This document shows, piece by piece, positions 10,139 to 21,396 of a DNA stretch of 64,000 bases (position 1 is the first letter of the stretch; each line of letters starts with the position of its first letter). Below the pieces are notes generated by a model. That model ran no database searches and was not told where the DNA came from. It was given only the letters and a program-made list of their open reading frames with translations. The translations under genes were made by a program, and so were the position numbers. Location: the NCBI GenBank assembly GCA_905250025.1, contig CAJNOJ010000208.1, forward strand, positions 62,001-126,000, given 5' to 3'. The stretch comes from Adineta ricciae (taxonomy: Eukaryota; Rotifera; Eurotatoria; Adinetida; Adinetidae).

Positions 10139-12089
10139 TTCAGTATAATAAAGCTCTTCCGATGTTTGATAAACTGCAAGCGCACTCCGGTACCTTATAT
10201 GTGATACGTGACGCGTGTACGCGTGAATAATATGTAAATATTACAGGCCTTGTATATAGATAAGAGTTTTTGTCTATCGTCGCAAGCATGTCTCTGACGT
10301 ATGCAAAAAGATCAAACGACGTAATCGTAATTACGTATGAAAAACACAAACTAGTCTTTTCAGATTGCGCTTTCCTATTGGGTAGTAATCTTGAGGATGG
10401 GCGAGGGTGTTTCACCATCGGCATATAGGACGTTCTATGCAGGCTGGAAGGAGAAACCATCTTGAGGATGAGAATAAGAGTATAAATAGTAGGAAAATAC
10501 CCATACTCTCACATTCAAAATTGTGCAAAAAACTAATATTTTCTTGCGTTTTATTCAGTATGATAATATTTTTTTCTTGATTGATATCATTTGTAATAAA
10601 TCAAACGTTTAATGAGTCGATTCTCGGTTTTCTCCTAATATCCAGGTTGTATCAACAGTCTGCGCAGCCAGCTGATCGAATCCTTGATTGAAACGATTGG
10701 TAGATGAATTTAGTAAGCATTCCTGACGGAAATAAAAATTAGTTATATTTTTCTATTCAATATACGTCAACGCGCACTTGCGGTAGAATATTCATGGTAG
10801 GTATGGACGTACGGTTTGATTCATATCTCGCGACAATGCTGTAGTTTCATGTACACTGTCTTGCAATCTGCTTATCTAAACAATTCTCTGCTGATTCCTT
10901 TCGTTTTCGGAAGAGATAAAATGAGTATTATAGTTGAAATAATTTGTAACGAAAAGAATCTTTTGATTTTTCAAGTACTTGTATCTATTTTTGTTGATAA
11001 ATAACGCAAAGAATAATACTTAACGATATATGAAGAAAAGTAAGATTTTACCGCATTGCCTCGACTTTGTTTTTCTTCTTGTGTTCTTGAGTATTTATTC
11101 GATGATTCTCCCTTCACTATCTCTGATGGTACTTTCGTCAATATTAGTTGCGGATTCTAACAAAAGAATGACGCAAATAATAGTAAAATATGAACAAGAA
11201 AATTGTCTCGGTTGAAAGGAGGGTCATATGAAAAAAATAGTTTGTGTCCAGGATCAAAGGTCAAAAAACGCTTTTTCTCCGAAAAATGCTCAAAACATCA
11301 TAAAACATGGTTTGGAAGAGATTTTAGGGTTAGTTAAGGGGAATTAGATCAAGAGAACACTGAACTAGTGGGGATGACAAGGACGTGCTAGAACGGTCTG
11401 TGCTGCCCCAAACGGAACACTCTGGCGCGACCTCTACACTGAACCATAGGATCAAAGGTGAAAGAAAGATTCTTTCCCTGCCTGCAGAGTAGGCGGTACG
11501 AAAAAGGATGGATTGAGTAGAGGTGGAATGCAATGGTACTACTTGAATGATTGATACTCAAGGAATTATGGTTACGATTCTTGAGTCGACATTCTTGACG
11601 TTTCAAAAGTTTTCGGATAAGATCAATCATAAACGAAAAAGATCTCTACCGAGAAATTCTACCAAAAGGAATCCATTGATTTGTTCCAACGAAGTTTTTA
11701 TTCAAAAAAAGTTCATTCGGAGTGTAAAAGTTTTTCAGTTGAAACAGCTAGTATATACATTTTTTTAATCTCCATTCGCGGGTTAAACGAGTGTGACTCG
11801 ACGAACGTTACTAGTTATAATAACGCGTTTTCTTCTCTGTATTATTCTTTTTGCCTTCGATCAAAAAAACGCACTAACATCGACTGTTTTTTTCATCAAA
11901 ATTAACTTTTCTTTCTTCAGGTGCCCTTGTTAATATGAAATTATTTCCCCCAGCAGCGACTCTAATCACTACCAATATTCAATGATCATCAAGATCCAAT
12001 TGGTTTTCTTTTCATAATAATACATGTGGTTATTCGTGGAATTGCTTTACATACGTCAACATATTAGTATATGGTATTACTAGCTTTTA
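10139..12089. other. Upstream region and haplotype-specific segment, no gene
   Basis: 10139-10450 pairs with 97-431. From about 10461 to 11575 the sequence is unrelated to the matching part of the first haplotype (432-1845). Homology then resumes. Short open frames here have no recognisable content. A copy of the breakpoint motif is at 10455-10470 and of the dispersed 37-bp motif at 11771-11810. Confidence 0.5.
11771..11810. repeat. Dispersed 37-bp motif, copy 2
   Basis: Allelic to the copy at 2013-2049 but more diverged (for example GTTAAACGAGTG in place of GTTAAGCGAGTA). Confidence 0.4.
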
Positions 12090-12620
12090 CGGATGTTTTC
12101 GGTTGAATCAATCGCTATGCCATCTGTATTTCGAATGAATGACATCGGCTATTCCTACGACATTTAAAATTTCTATGCGAGTTTTGGCATTCAGTGAATA
12201 TTTGTACTTGTACAGCATCGATTTTTTCGTGCCTCTGCAATTGGATTAGTTCGCTATATGGCAATTACAAAACCAATTGAATATGGGAATTTATTTTTAT
12301 GAAGAAAACTGTTTTATACATTATGCAATATACGAATAAGTTCGATAACCCTTGTAATCTCAGCTGTAACTTTGTTTGAAACATGTCAAACGATTTCTCG
12401 TATGTTAAGAAAGATATTTAAATCTAGTTAAACCAATTGTTTATATTAACCTACGAATCTTTCATTATTATAAGTGCAACACTGCATGAAATTTACTCAA
12501 ATGATTCCATCGACATCGAATGGTGCGAGTATCTATTTAATGATCCGATGTGGGGGATTATTCCAACGTTGATATTCATAGATGTCATAATGCCGTTACG
12601 ACGGGTATCGTCAGCCGAAC
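12090..12620 (+). pseudogene. Decayed rhodopsin-type GPCR (second allele)
   Basis: Allele of the relic at 2330-2870. It keeps a TM3-end segment ASAIGLVRYMAITKPIEYG and a TM4-like stretch, then frame breaks. Here the DRY motif reads VRY. A TM5-like segment (WGIIPTLIFIDVIMPL) is still open near 12550-12600. After about 12590 the two haplotypes diverge. Confidence 0.5.
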
Positions 12621-12913
12621 GTCACGATACGCTCACCCTGATCAACGAAAAAACATGCGTATCGACATCACCGTATCCTATCCATGGGTAATCACTTCAA
12701 TACGCCAGCAAAAACACCACAAGACGTCGGCTGGGTTCACGCATTTGGTTGTCATAATATAATGGAAAATATTGCATGATAACGTTAGTAATTATAAGTT
12801 AATAGAATAATCGGTCATAAAATATTAGTTCATATATTTTAAATATTCAAAGTATCCGAAGGAAATCATAACATTCTTTCATTATATTTCTATGTACGCA
12901 ACCATTACATCCT

Positions 12914-13095
12914 CTCAATTCCTCAGCTTTTCAAATAGATCGAGACGTGCGTATCGTGATGGATACGATAAACCCACTCAATTCCTCAGCTTTTCAAATA
13001 GATCGAGACGTGCGTATCGTGGTGGATAAGACAAATCCACTCAATTCCTCAGCTTTTCAAATAGATCGAGATGTGCGTAGCGTGATAAATGACGG
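12914..13095. repeat. 63-bp minisatellite, about 2.9 units
   Basis: Three successive units start at 12914, 12977 and 13040 with CTCAATTCCTCAGCTTTTCA and an exact 63-bp period; the third unit is partial. The period is 21 codons, so one frame encodes a repeating NSSAFQIDRDVR...NPL peptide. No equivalent is present in the first haplotype, so it expanded in this haplotype or was lost in the other. Confidence 0.85.
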
Positions 13096-13159
13096 AGAGG
13101 AACGTAGTATGGTATTGGAACAAATATGATGGAATTTGATGAATACCTGTCGTATCGAT

Positions 13160-13890
13160 ATTATGACATCACTCAAAAATACAGAGCAATTCCTGAGTAG
13201 AACGTTCATTAACACAGATGCCATACCAAGATCGGAGTTCTATTTTCAAGTGGACAGTATTATATCGCAATTCCCAAAACTGATCACACAACGATTCTAT
13301 CGAACGCTCAGCTTGCTACGTGATGTTCTGAATAGCAATGCTCTCGATTCGTCTTACTTTCTCAATTGGGATTGGCAGATTGATGTGAATAGAACGCGCA
13401 TAACAACTCCGGTTCGTCCGGAAGCCGAAGTGATTTCGTTGAATCAGGAAGAATAGTTTATGATGTAACGATTATTCAGACATTTTTGCACTCTGGATGG
13501 AATGTTTTTATAGTCAAACATATATTGATCGGTTATTATTCCATGCGACAACGGTGACGTCAGTATATCGTAATCGAATGAATATATCAGCCTTGCATTT
13601 TTCCATAGCAAGTCGTTTTCGGCGAGATACAGTTATTCAAAGTTTAGTATATGAATTATTTATTGAAATGTGGACGATTAGCCGGTAGTATTCATCATTT
13701 TATAGGAAATGTGCTCCTATCTAATATTCACACACCATCTGTAAGAATGATTGTTATATGCACAGCATATCGCGAGTGCTTGGTTTATATAGATAATTGA
13801 CAATATCAATGCAGTGGATTGTTTCACTTCCGATGAAGCTAATGCTAAAAATTCGTGTCCTCTGTCGACGGAATCGTGTTAGACCGTTCA
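13160..13890 (+). pseudogene. Relic of the two-TM ectodomain family (second allele)
   Basis: Allele of 2880-3610. It keeps an open segment matching the mid-ectodomain (NTEQFLSRTFINTDAIPRS and SLLRDVLNSNALDSS). A second open piece after 13497 carries ECFYSQTYIDRLLF and VIQSLVYELFIEMW, then a broken C-terminus with CAPI and a hydrophobic segment. Frame breaks and stops separate the pieces, and no N-terminal membrane segment is found. Confidence 0.6.
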
Positions 13891-14588
13891 ACTGAACTTT
13901 CATGACAAATAGAAAGATGTTTCTGAACGTTCAGTATTACTTTTGCTTACTGCTTTAAAGCAAAAATCGACTGCTCCGTTTCTCATCACTAAAGCATAAA
14001 CTCAACTATAAGTACATATCCGCAGTTTACAGCTTTGGATATTATTAGGAAAAGGCTGCGTGTTCTCTTCTTCTAATTTATCACACGCATATACATCTTT
14101 TATTATCTTTTTTTCAATTCCTATTCATCTTCTATAAATCCGCAATTACTATAATGAGGATATCAAATAATTCAAAGACCAGTAGAATTCATACCATATG
14201 GTTAATAAGTAAGATCTTTCTTAATATATTTACACCGTCAATTATCTAGTTATAAAATAATTTTTTCAACAATAAATCAATGCTATCGCCACACTGAAAT
14301 TATTTAAAAGCATCGTCTATTATTATCCTTCAGCGAACATTTAGATGGTACGCTGGTTATCGTGTGGCATAAAACAAAGCCCATACTAAGCAACATATTA
14401 TTAGACTCGTTAACATTTAATAAGCGAAAAAAACGCGTGATACTTTTTTACAGAACATCCTGAAAACTATATATTTTACTCTTCATGTGCTCCCTTGAAT
14501 GAAACTATAAATTATCGATGAACTAACGGTCTCTCATTCAAAACCAAATTTTTTCTTCACTAAACAGAAACCTATTCGATTTGCATTT
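13891..14588. other. Intergenic region upstream of GPCR
   Basis: Colinear with 3611-4300. AT-rich, no gene seen; presumed promoter region of the receptor gene that follows. Confidence 0.4.
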
Positions 14589-15524
14589 ATGTCGAGCAAT
14601 ACAACGACCAATGCCATTTCAAGTGGCCGACTCATTGTTGCTTATTATCCATTTTCATTGATTATTGTTGGTACAATTTTAAATCTGGCAACGTTGTTCA
14701 TTCTTTTTCGGCCTGTCTTTCGAGATACAACAAGACAACCGGTTGTTTATTATATGCGTACGATCGCTGTGTTTGATATTCTGATGCTATATGGCTGGAA
14801 TCTTGATCATTATTTGGACATCGTGCATGGGTTTATACTTTTAACGTATACAATACCGACGTGCAAAATTTTTGGATTTCTGAATTATTTCGCTGGACAA
14901 TCATCAGCATGGCTTCGCGTATTCGTCTGTTTAGATCGATACTTAGCAGTAAGTCGTCTTCATCGCACGTGGTTCAACCGCCGAAAAGGTGTTTCAATCA
15001 TTATCAGTACAATTATCACGGTTATAACCTTGTTCAACCTACACTTTTTCATCTTTGCTTGTTTCCATCGATCCAATGGTACAATTAATCCCAATGCTCG
15101 GCTCTACCGCATTTATCCTCTCTGGGATTATATCAATTTAGGTGTATACAATTGCGCACCATTCATATTCATGGTTACACTCAACACCGGCGTTATTTAT
15201 CATTTGCTACAGCGTCGTCAAATGCAAGTCATTCAAAATTCACGTATTCAACACCGGACAATATCTACTACATTGGTAATAACAACATTTCTCTTTTTAA
15301 TTATGACTATTCCAGCTACGATTGTTGCTGCATTTTTCTTCACCACTCCAACGACAACGTTAGCGAAAGTACTCGATTCCGCACTTTATACTTACCATGT
15401 ATTGTCCTTTATCATCTATTTCATAACATTTAAAGAATTTCGACAAGAATGTTTGATTTTATTTGGATGTTACAATCACAATATTCGTAGAAGAATCGAT
15501 CCGACAACGAAACAGAGATATTGA
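14589..15524 (+). CDS. Rhodopsin-family GPCR, second allele
   Basis: The 311-residue allele of the receptor at 4301-5236. All seven helices and the CLDRYLAVSR motif are intact. The 12 differences by eye are mostly conservative and cluster at the two ends and in the loops, for example T7/A7, R171/Q171 in the second extracellular loop, and H297/Y297 in the tail. Both alleles therefore look functional, unlike the two pseudogenes just upstream. The downstream neighbour is again the FG-GAP gene, in the same orientation. Confidence 0.85.
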   Translation: MSSNTTTNAISSGRLIVAYYPFSLIIVGTILNLATLFILFRPVFRDTTRQPVVYYMRTIAVFDILMLYGWNLDHYLDIVHGFILLTYTIPTCKIFGFLNYFAGQSSAWLRVFVCLDRYLAVSRLHRTWFNRRKGVSIIISTIITVITLFNLHFFIFACFHRSNGTINPNARLYRIYPLWDYINLGVYNCAPFIFMVTLNTGVIYHLLQRRQMQVIQNSRIQHRTISTTLVITTFLFLIMTIPATIVAAFFFTTPTTTLAKVLDSALYTYHVLSFIIYFITFKEFRQECLILFGCYNHNIRRRIDPTTKQRY

Positions 15525-15893
15525 AGGGATCTTATACAGAACATTTATTAACCACTTGTATATATATCTCGAAAGAATTTCGAATAAATTACTTCTCAAT
15601 AACTGCCTTCGTTTTTTTCGCATAATATTACAGCATTAAGATTGTGATGAAATGATATTTCATCTTGACATATTCACATCGACATCGTAGGGGAAAAAAA
15701 CGTTCTTGGAGAATGAAAACCAGGCACTAAAGAAAGTACAGATTTCAAGAACAGGAAATAAAATCCTCATATGATTCAAATGATAAACATGTAATTATTT
15801 TGATATTTTCAATATCCTATAATTATTTTACTTGAAAAGGAAGAGGAGTACTGGAGATGTGCTTTAAATAAATAACTTTTTTCTCTTTTTCAG
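15525..15893. other. Intergenic / unresolved 5' exon of FG-GAP gene
   Basis: Colinear with 5237-5603. Contains the receptor 3' region and an AATAAA near 15583. The start exon of the next gene should lie here but I cannot place it with confidence. Confidence 0.35.
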
Positions 15894-17535
15894 GATCGAT
15901 ATTCCAGAAAAGTAGGGTGCATATGAATATATGTTAAGATGACATTTATATAATACCGTGCGAGAAAAACTAGACCTATTATTTCGCTAGATTTTTACAT
16001 TACCCCATAATTCTGTTGCGAATTTTATGAATAATCCACAAATACCACGGACGATAGTGTATGTATAAATAGATCAATACCGTCGATAATTTTATTTCTA
16101 TAATTGAAATTTTCAGTCCTGCACAGCAGAATCGTCATAATAAAACTCGATTATATGCTCTTCGGTGTATCGTGGGTACATGGCTAGTAGGTTTAATCAT
16201 GTTAATACCTATCATTATGGTTCGCGATAAAATAACATCGCCAGATGCAAAAATAATCATGAATGGTATGTTCAGTCTATCTCTTTGAGTAAGATCGAAG
16301 TGTTTTTGTTCATGCGATTATCGAAGGGACGACAACGGTGAATTCTTACATTTCAACAACACGCACTCCTATCGTTAGTACGAGTAACAATTCAGTTACA
16401 TCGATGACTAATAATACCAATGTAACTATCAGCCCTCCAGGTAGATAAGTTTGACCAAACAGGATAGATTTGTATTTTCATTTATTCAGTTCAAAAGTGT
16501 AGAAACTTAACTTTTACTTCGTATATGTCGTATGCAACTGGGACTAAGCCGTGGTCCATAACTGCTGGTCGCCTGAATGATGATAACTATACAGATTTGG
16601 TCGTTGCTAGTCGTGGTAGTCATACGGTTGGTATTTACTTTAATAACGGCGATGGAACATTTCAAAATCAAAAACTTATAATTAATGGTTCACTGCCACA
16701 ATTTGTTATTGTCAAAGACGTCAACAATGATCAGAATATAGATATTCTAGTTGCTGAGGGTGCATCTGATGCAATAGGTGTTTCCTTGGGCAATGGCTAC
16801 GGTGGTTTTGCTGCCGAAGTTGACTATTCAGTGGGTATGTATCCATATTGGATCGATTCTGGCGACTTGAATGGCGATCAGAACGTTGATCTTGTCATCG
16901 TTAATGACTATAATTCTAATGTCGATATCTTGATTGGCGATGGTCACGGACGTTTCGATACCGGATATACTTATTCTACTGCACAATATCCGGTCGCCGT
17001 AGCTATCGATGATTTTAATCATGATGCAAATTTAGATTTTGTAGTTACTGAGTATTCTAGTAATACGATTAGTTTATTTCTTGGCTATGGCAATTCAACG
17101 TTTCGAACACGGAGGCGATTCTCCACGGGCAATTCACCATGGGGAATAGCCATTGCAGATTTCAATCGCGACACACATATAGATGTAGTAGTAGCGAATT
17201 ATGATGATGCAACAATCAGCGTCTTAATGAGCAATGGAAATGGAACATTTCAACCTCAAGTTGTTTATGCTACTGGTGAATTACCAATTTCGGTATCGGT
17301 TGGTGATCTTAATGAGGATACAAATATCGATATCGTTGTTGCTAATTACAACATGAACTTCGTCAGCATATTTCTCGGTTATAGTAATGGAAGTTTTGAC
17401 AATGGACTACGATTGTACACTGACTGGTGGCCAACATCAGTCACGACCAGTGACTTCAATGACGATGGTCAATTGGATATCGCTACTGTGAGTGAAGGCA
17501 ACCGAACGTTGAACGTTTTTTTAAATAATTGCTGA
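15894..17535 (+). CDS. Type II membrane FG-GAP/VCBS seven-bladed propeller protein
   Basis: Exons 15894-15911, 16117-16265, 16327-16440 and 16490-17535 join in frame; the first Met-bearing exon is unresolved. The protein has a transmembrane helix (GTWLVGLIMLIPIIMV), a Ser/Thr/Asn-rich stalk, then seven repeats, each with a DxNxDxxxD loop followed by a G-x-GNGTF-like segment. Seven repeats match one complete beta-propeller of the integrin-alpha/VCBS type. The body is extracellular and calcium binding is expected. Function is unknown; adhesion or ligand binding is an inference from the fold. It converges tail-to-tail with the next minus-strand gene with 40 bp between stop codons. It is the complete allele of the split gene 5604-7000 plus 26065-26438. 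Confidence 0.8.
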
Positions 17536-17549
17536 AAGTTTTATTTCGA

Positions 17550-17574
17550 AATAAAAAAAAGCGAAAGGTTTATT
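17550..17574. terminator. Facing poly(A) signals of two convergent genes
   Basis: AATAAA at 17550-17555 serves the plus-strand FG-GAP gene. TTTATT at 17569-17574 (AATAAA on the minus strand) lies directly next to the stop codon of the minus-strand gene. The transcripts must overlap unless cleavage is extremely tight. The same layout occurs at 26453-26479. Confidence 0.6.
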
Positions 17575-17575
17575 T

Positions 17576-20500
17576 TCAATCTCGGAACCAAATGACTTTC
17601 ATGAGAATGTTAACAATCACTCGACACAAAATAACTAAACCGCCATAAACTGAAATTAGATATGTTAGTCCATCGAATACATTGATTATCCTTGTGTATG
17701 AATAGGTACATAACAAAGGCGAACATTGATGAAAGTAATTTTCGTACGATATGTTTGCTGAGTAGTCTTCGACCATCAGCTGATTGACAAACGATTCGAT
17801 TGTTGTATTTATTTGAAATCTGCTCTTGTCCATCGATGAGACATTCAATGCGCGGTAATGAACCAACTTATCAATACACTCCTGATCGTAAAAACAGGAT
17901 AAAGTCGATTGAAAGAGTGCTTCTAATGGATAACAACCGGCGAACATCCCATTCGATGGTTGGACGCATTTGGGTGATGACGCACAACTACATTCTTCAT
18001 AGACAAGCGATTCGAGAGTAGCAGATTGTTGGGTAGTTATAAGATATGGAATGGACACTTTCCAGCTAGTGCCCAGTGCTGTCATAAGTCGATTGGCGCC
18101 TGTTGTTTCGCGAATTAATGCGAGCGTGCTGAGAAATAACTGTGGAAATGTTGTTCGAAAATCTTGGATGACAGTTTGGATGCGAAGATTGAATACATTG
18201 GATGATAAAAGTTGAGTATTGATGAATTCGGTGTTAGCTAATTGTAAGAGAGTGTCAGTGACGGTTTCTTGTGCCATTTGACAAAGCAGTGAAAGTAAAC
18301 GAAATTGTAATGTCGAGGAGAACTGGAAATCGAACGGAGTCAGTTGTGGATTCTGCGATGCTTGATTATACTGATAATTAATGAAATCTTGTGAGACGAA
18401 TACACTCGAGCAAATCTGGTGAAATCGAGGCTTAATAGCAACGAATGTTTCGTACTGAATAGAAATCTTCGAACAAGAACATTGAAGAGTATCTGGATAG
18501 TGGTGTATTAGATCTTGATAGACGTTTAGCGATGGTTTCTCAATCTGAACAATCTCACTTTCAGGAACGAAAGCCGCGTTGATATACAAAGCATAGAGAA
18601 TAGTTGCCACCAGAACGAATTCTAATTGTTTCTTTGTTTGATTTTTGTTACGACAAGTGAGAAAATCGATTGAGACTGCGCGAGAAATACCATGGATGCA
18701 ATGATTAATAAGTCTAAGAACGATTAAAAGAAGAATCTTGAATCCTAATGATAATCCACCAAAAATACTGATGATGGCTGTTATTAGAAAGATCAGATTC
18801 TCTCGACGTTCTTCTTCATATGTGCAAAGTTTTGCTGCACACTCGCCGTAATACGATGTAAAAGAGATATTCGATGACCACGAATCGACCATGAGATTTT
18901 GAATAATTGATCCGGCTGTTTCGTTCGGTAAATTCCAAGTGGAATTCAAAGGCGAGAAATTAAAGGCATCACCAAGTGGCAGGGCTAGATATTGATCTAT
19001 TTGCAACATACATGATCGGTTGTAGAAGCATTCGAACGAAGATTGGAGTAACGAGTCGATTATAAAACAACCGAGGACTAAAGTTGGAACATAAAAACGT
19101 ACGACGAAATTGTTATAAACAGCGAGATTCACATAACATGATGATGATAAACTACAAGAACATGATGAATACGAACGCGATTTCATGGTTGTTTGTCTGG
19201 TTGTTCGATTCGTATGAAAATCAACATTTAGAGCATCATTCATTAACTGATTTCCTTGTGTTGTTGCTCGTAATAACTGAATAGTACGTTGGAATTGATT
19301 GATAGTCTCAGATTGCCAATTTTCAATCGATGAATTCATCTGCGATTCGAATAATTCTCGAGATAGTACTTGCGAACCAACAAATTGCGTTTGAAGAAAG
19401 ATTTCCAATGCATTATCAATTGTTTCTTTCGCTTGCTCGCAAAATGTTCTTAAGGACCGAAAGTATGAACTGACATGAAGTCGATAGTCCAACGAATAAT
19501 ACAACGTATTTTCATCGAGAACTGATATGTAACTCAGCCAGTCCGATGAGATCAAATCGCTCGAACATATCTGATGGTAATGTGGTGCTGTATAAAGAAA
19601 CTTTGAGTAAGGTATTGAGATTGATGTACATGGACACGAAACACTAGCTGGATATGACTGTGCGAGTTTGAGATAATCGGATTCTGTTGGATTGTAGAAG
19701 GTTTCACGGTAAACGCTCGTTCTTAGCAATCGATAATTTATAAAAGTTAAAAGTGATAAAACTACGAGCAAAATGTAAAGTCGACTGGCATATAGTTGAT
19801 AGCGTGTTTGTCGACCGTCGTTGTTAGTGTCATCATTGAAAATATTGAGTGTTATTAAAGTCGTTTTCATAAAGAGAAATAGTTCGAGCCATCGTTCCTT
19901 CACTAAAAATAGAATCAGCTGAAAAGTTTGTTATCATCTTCTGACTTACATGCTTTTTGTTGAGCTTGTAAAGATCCATCATTTTCAGGTACTTCAATAT
20001 AATGAATTATTTTTGGTACTAATACTCGAAGTACAAGTATTAAGCCGCTCAGCAGACCGATTAATCTTGTTAGTATGAATCCTAATGTTGGTCGTTCTAC
20101 TTTCGTATATGTACACGAAATCGGTGCACATTGTGCATAGTATTTCTCATACGATATACTCGTGATCCATTTCTCAATCATTAAACCATTGACCATCGAC
20201 TGCACAGTCGCGTTTCGTCCGTAAATACTTTGATTAATATTGTTCATAGCTGTGAAGTTTTCGTTAGTTGGAAAGAATGAAATCAATCTATCCACACATG
20301 TTTGATTAAAGAAACATTCCAACGATGAAGCCAACAACGACTGAAGTGGTAAACAACCAGTCATTATTCCTGGTACGGTCATTATCGGCACTTGATAATC
20401 AATAATAGCATATATAAATGATAATGATGTACATGTCATTGTTTCGTAACAGTTGCAAACAGGTCCACTGATAGGTTTATACCTCTGAGAACTGAATAGT

Positions 20501-21183
20501 AGAGGTTCAGTTTGGTCAGCATCATATGTCATAACAAAATTTGTTGCCAATCCAGAATCCAATTGATTGTTAAATGTCATATCGAGTAAAAGTTGCAATT
20601 GGGTTTGAAATTGATTGGGTAATGTCGATTGAAATTGAGCGATAACGGCTTGAACGTTCGATCGAAAGATATTTTCTGATAGGACGTAGGGACTGATCAA
20701 TGTATTCCGAGCGAATGTGTCGAGATTCTGTTGAACATTGGCCTGTGCGAGTCGACAGAGAGCTGCAAGACCATCGAACTGAGCGTTTCCTATACCTCGA
20801 AAATCATTTGGATAAACTGACGAAACACGAAGACCATAATCAAGTGCTTTGATCCATCGATCAGAAACGAAATCACTCGAACATACTTGATGAAAAGTAG
20901 CTTGAAGTGATGAGTATTCGCCGTACGTCAGAGAGATACGAGAATAGGGGCACTGTGTATCGATAGGAAGTATTTCGAATTCTTCTTTTGTTGGTTGTTT
21001 CAATGTCACGACGTTCGTTTGAACACTAGTCCATGTATACAGACCGACGTTGATCAGAATCAACGCCAAAGTTAACCAATAGACATGAGTCGCAATAACG
21101 TTCGCACGACGTTGATGTTCATTATCAATGCCCGATGATTTAAAAAGATTGAAAGTCAGCAGATGAGCCTTGAAAGAAGACAT
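17576..21183 (-). CDS. Giant membrane protein with three tandem two-TM cysteine-rich ectodomains
   Basis: Two minus-strand exons: 19950-21183 and 17576-19902, split by a 47-bp intron with perfect ends (gtaagt...tttttag) that joins in phase and removes the intervening stop. The protein is 1186 residues. Three homologous units of about 390 residues each have an N-terminal TM (about 33-51, 453-470, 836-853), a large ectodomain and a C-terminal TM (about 370-393, 783-809, 1152-1182). Conserved ectodomain pieces are a YP...CPCS.ISI segment, a FHQ(I/V)CSS segment, a GC.PL..L segment, ECFYNQTC and Y..QCAP..CTY. The family is unnamed to me and looks bdelloid-typical. The architecture of 2-TM units times three resembles a fused trimeric channel, which is inference. 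Start chosen at the first Met before MSSFK; a longer frame upstream lacks conservation. Confidence 0.7.
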
Positions 21184-21314
21184 GATCAATGATATTTGAA
21201 AGCGTATTGTAATAATTTTCTTTGGAGAGATCGAGGAAAATAAAAGAATTTTGAAAAGACACTCTACGTTTTGCTGCATGAAATGAATTTTTGTAATTAA
21301 TTTTGAAGATGAAA

Positions 21315-21332
21315 AGAGAGAGAGAGAGAGAG
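21315..21332. repeat. (AG)n microsatellite
   Basis: A short AG run upstream of the triple-domain gene. It is longer in the other allele (30221-30249). Confidence 0.9.
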
Positions 21333-21396
21333 ACAGAAGAGAAATAGCGGAAGTTATTAAATAGATTCGACATTTAGAAAAAAAAACAGGACAAAT

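Noticed and set aside
11388..11470. SNF2-helicase-like motif (RARVFRLGQHRPF) on the minus strand
   Set aside because: Only about 20 residues, no helicase motifs around it and a stop right after; probably chance.
12914..13095. CRISPR-like array
   Set aside because: Units are contiguous 63-bp repeats without unique spacers; it is a minisatellite in an animal genome.
19903..19949. Two separate genes for the single- and double-unit membrane proteins
   Set aside because: The space between them is a 47-bp intron with consensus ends, in phase and conserved in both alleles; the downstream frame starts with a non-ATG codon.
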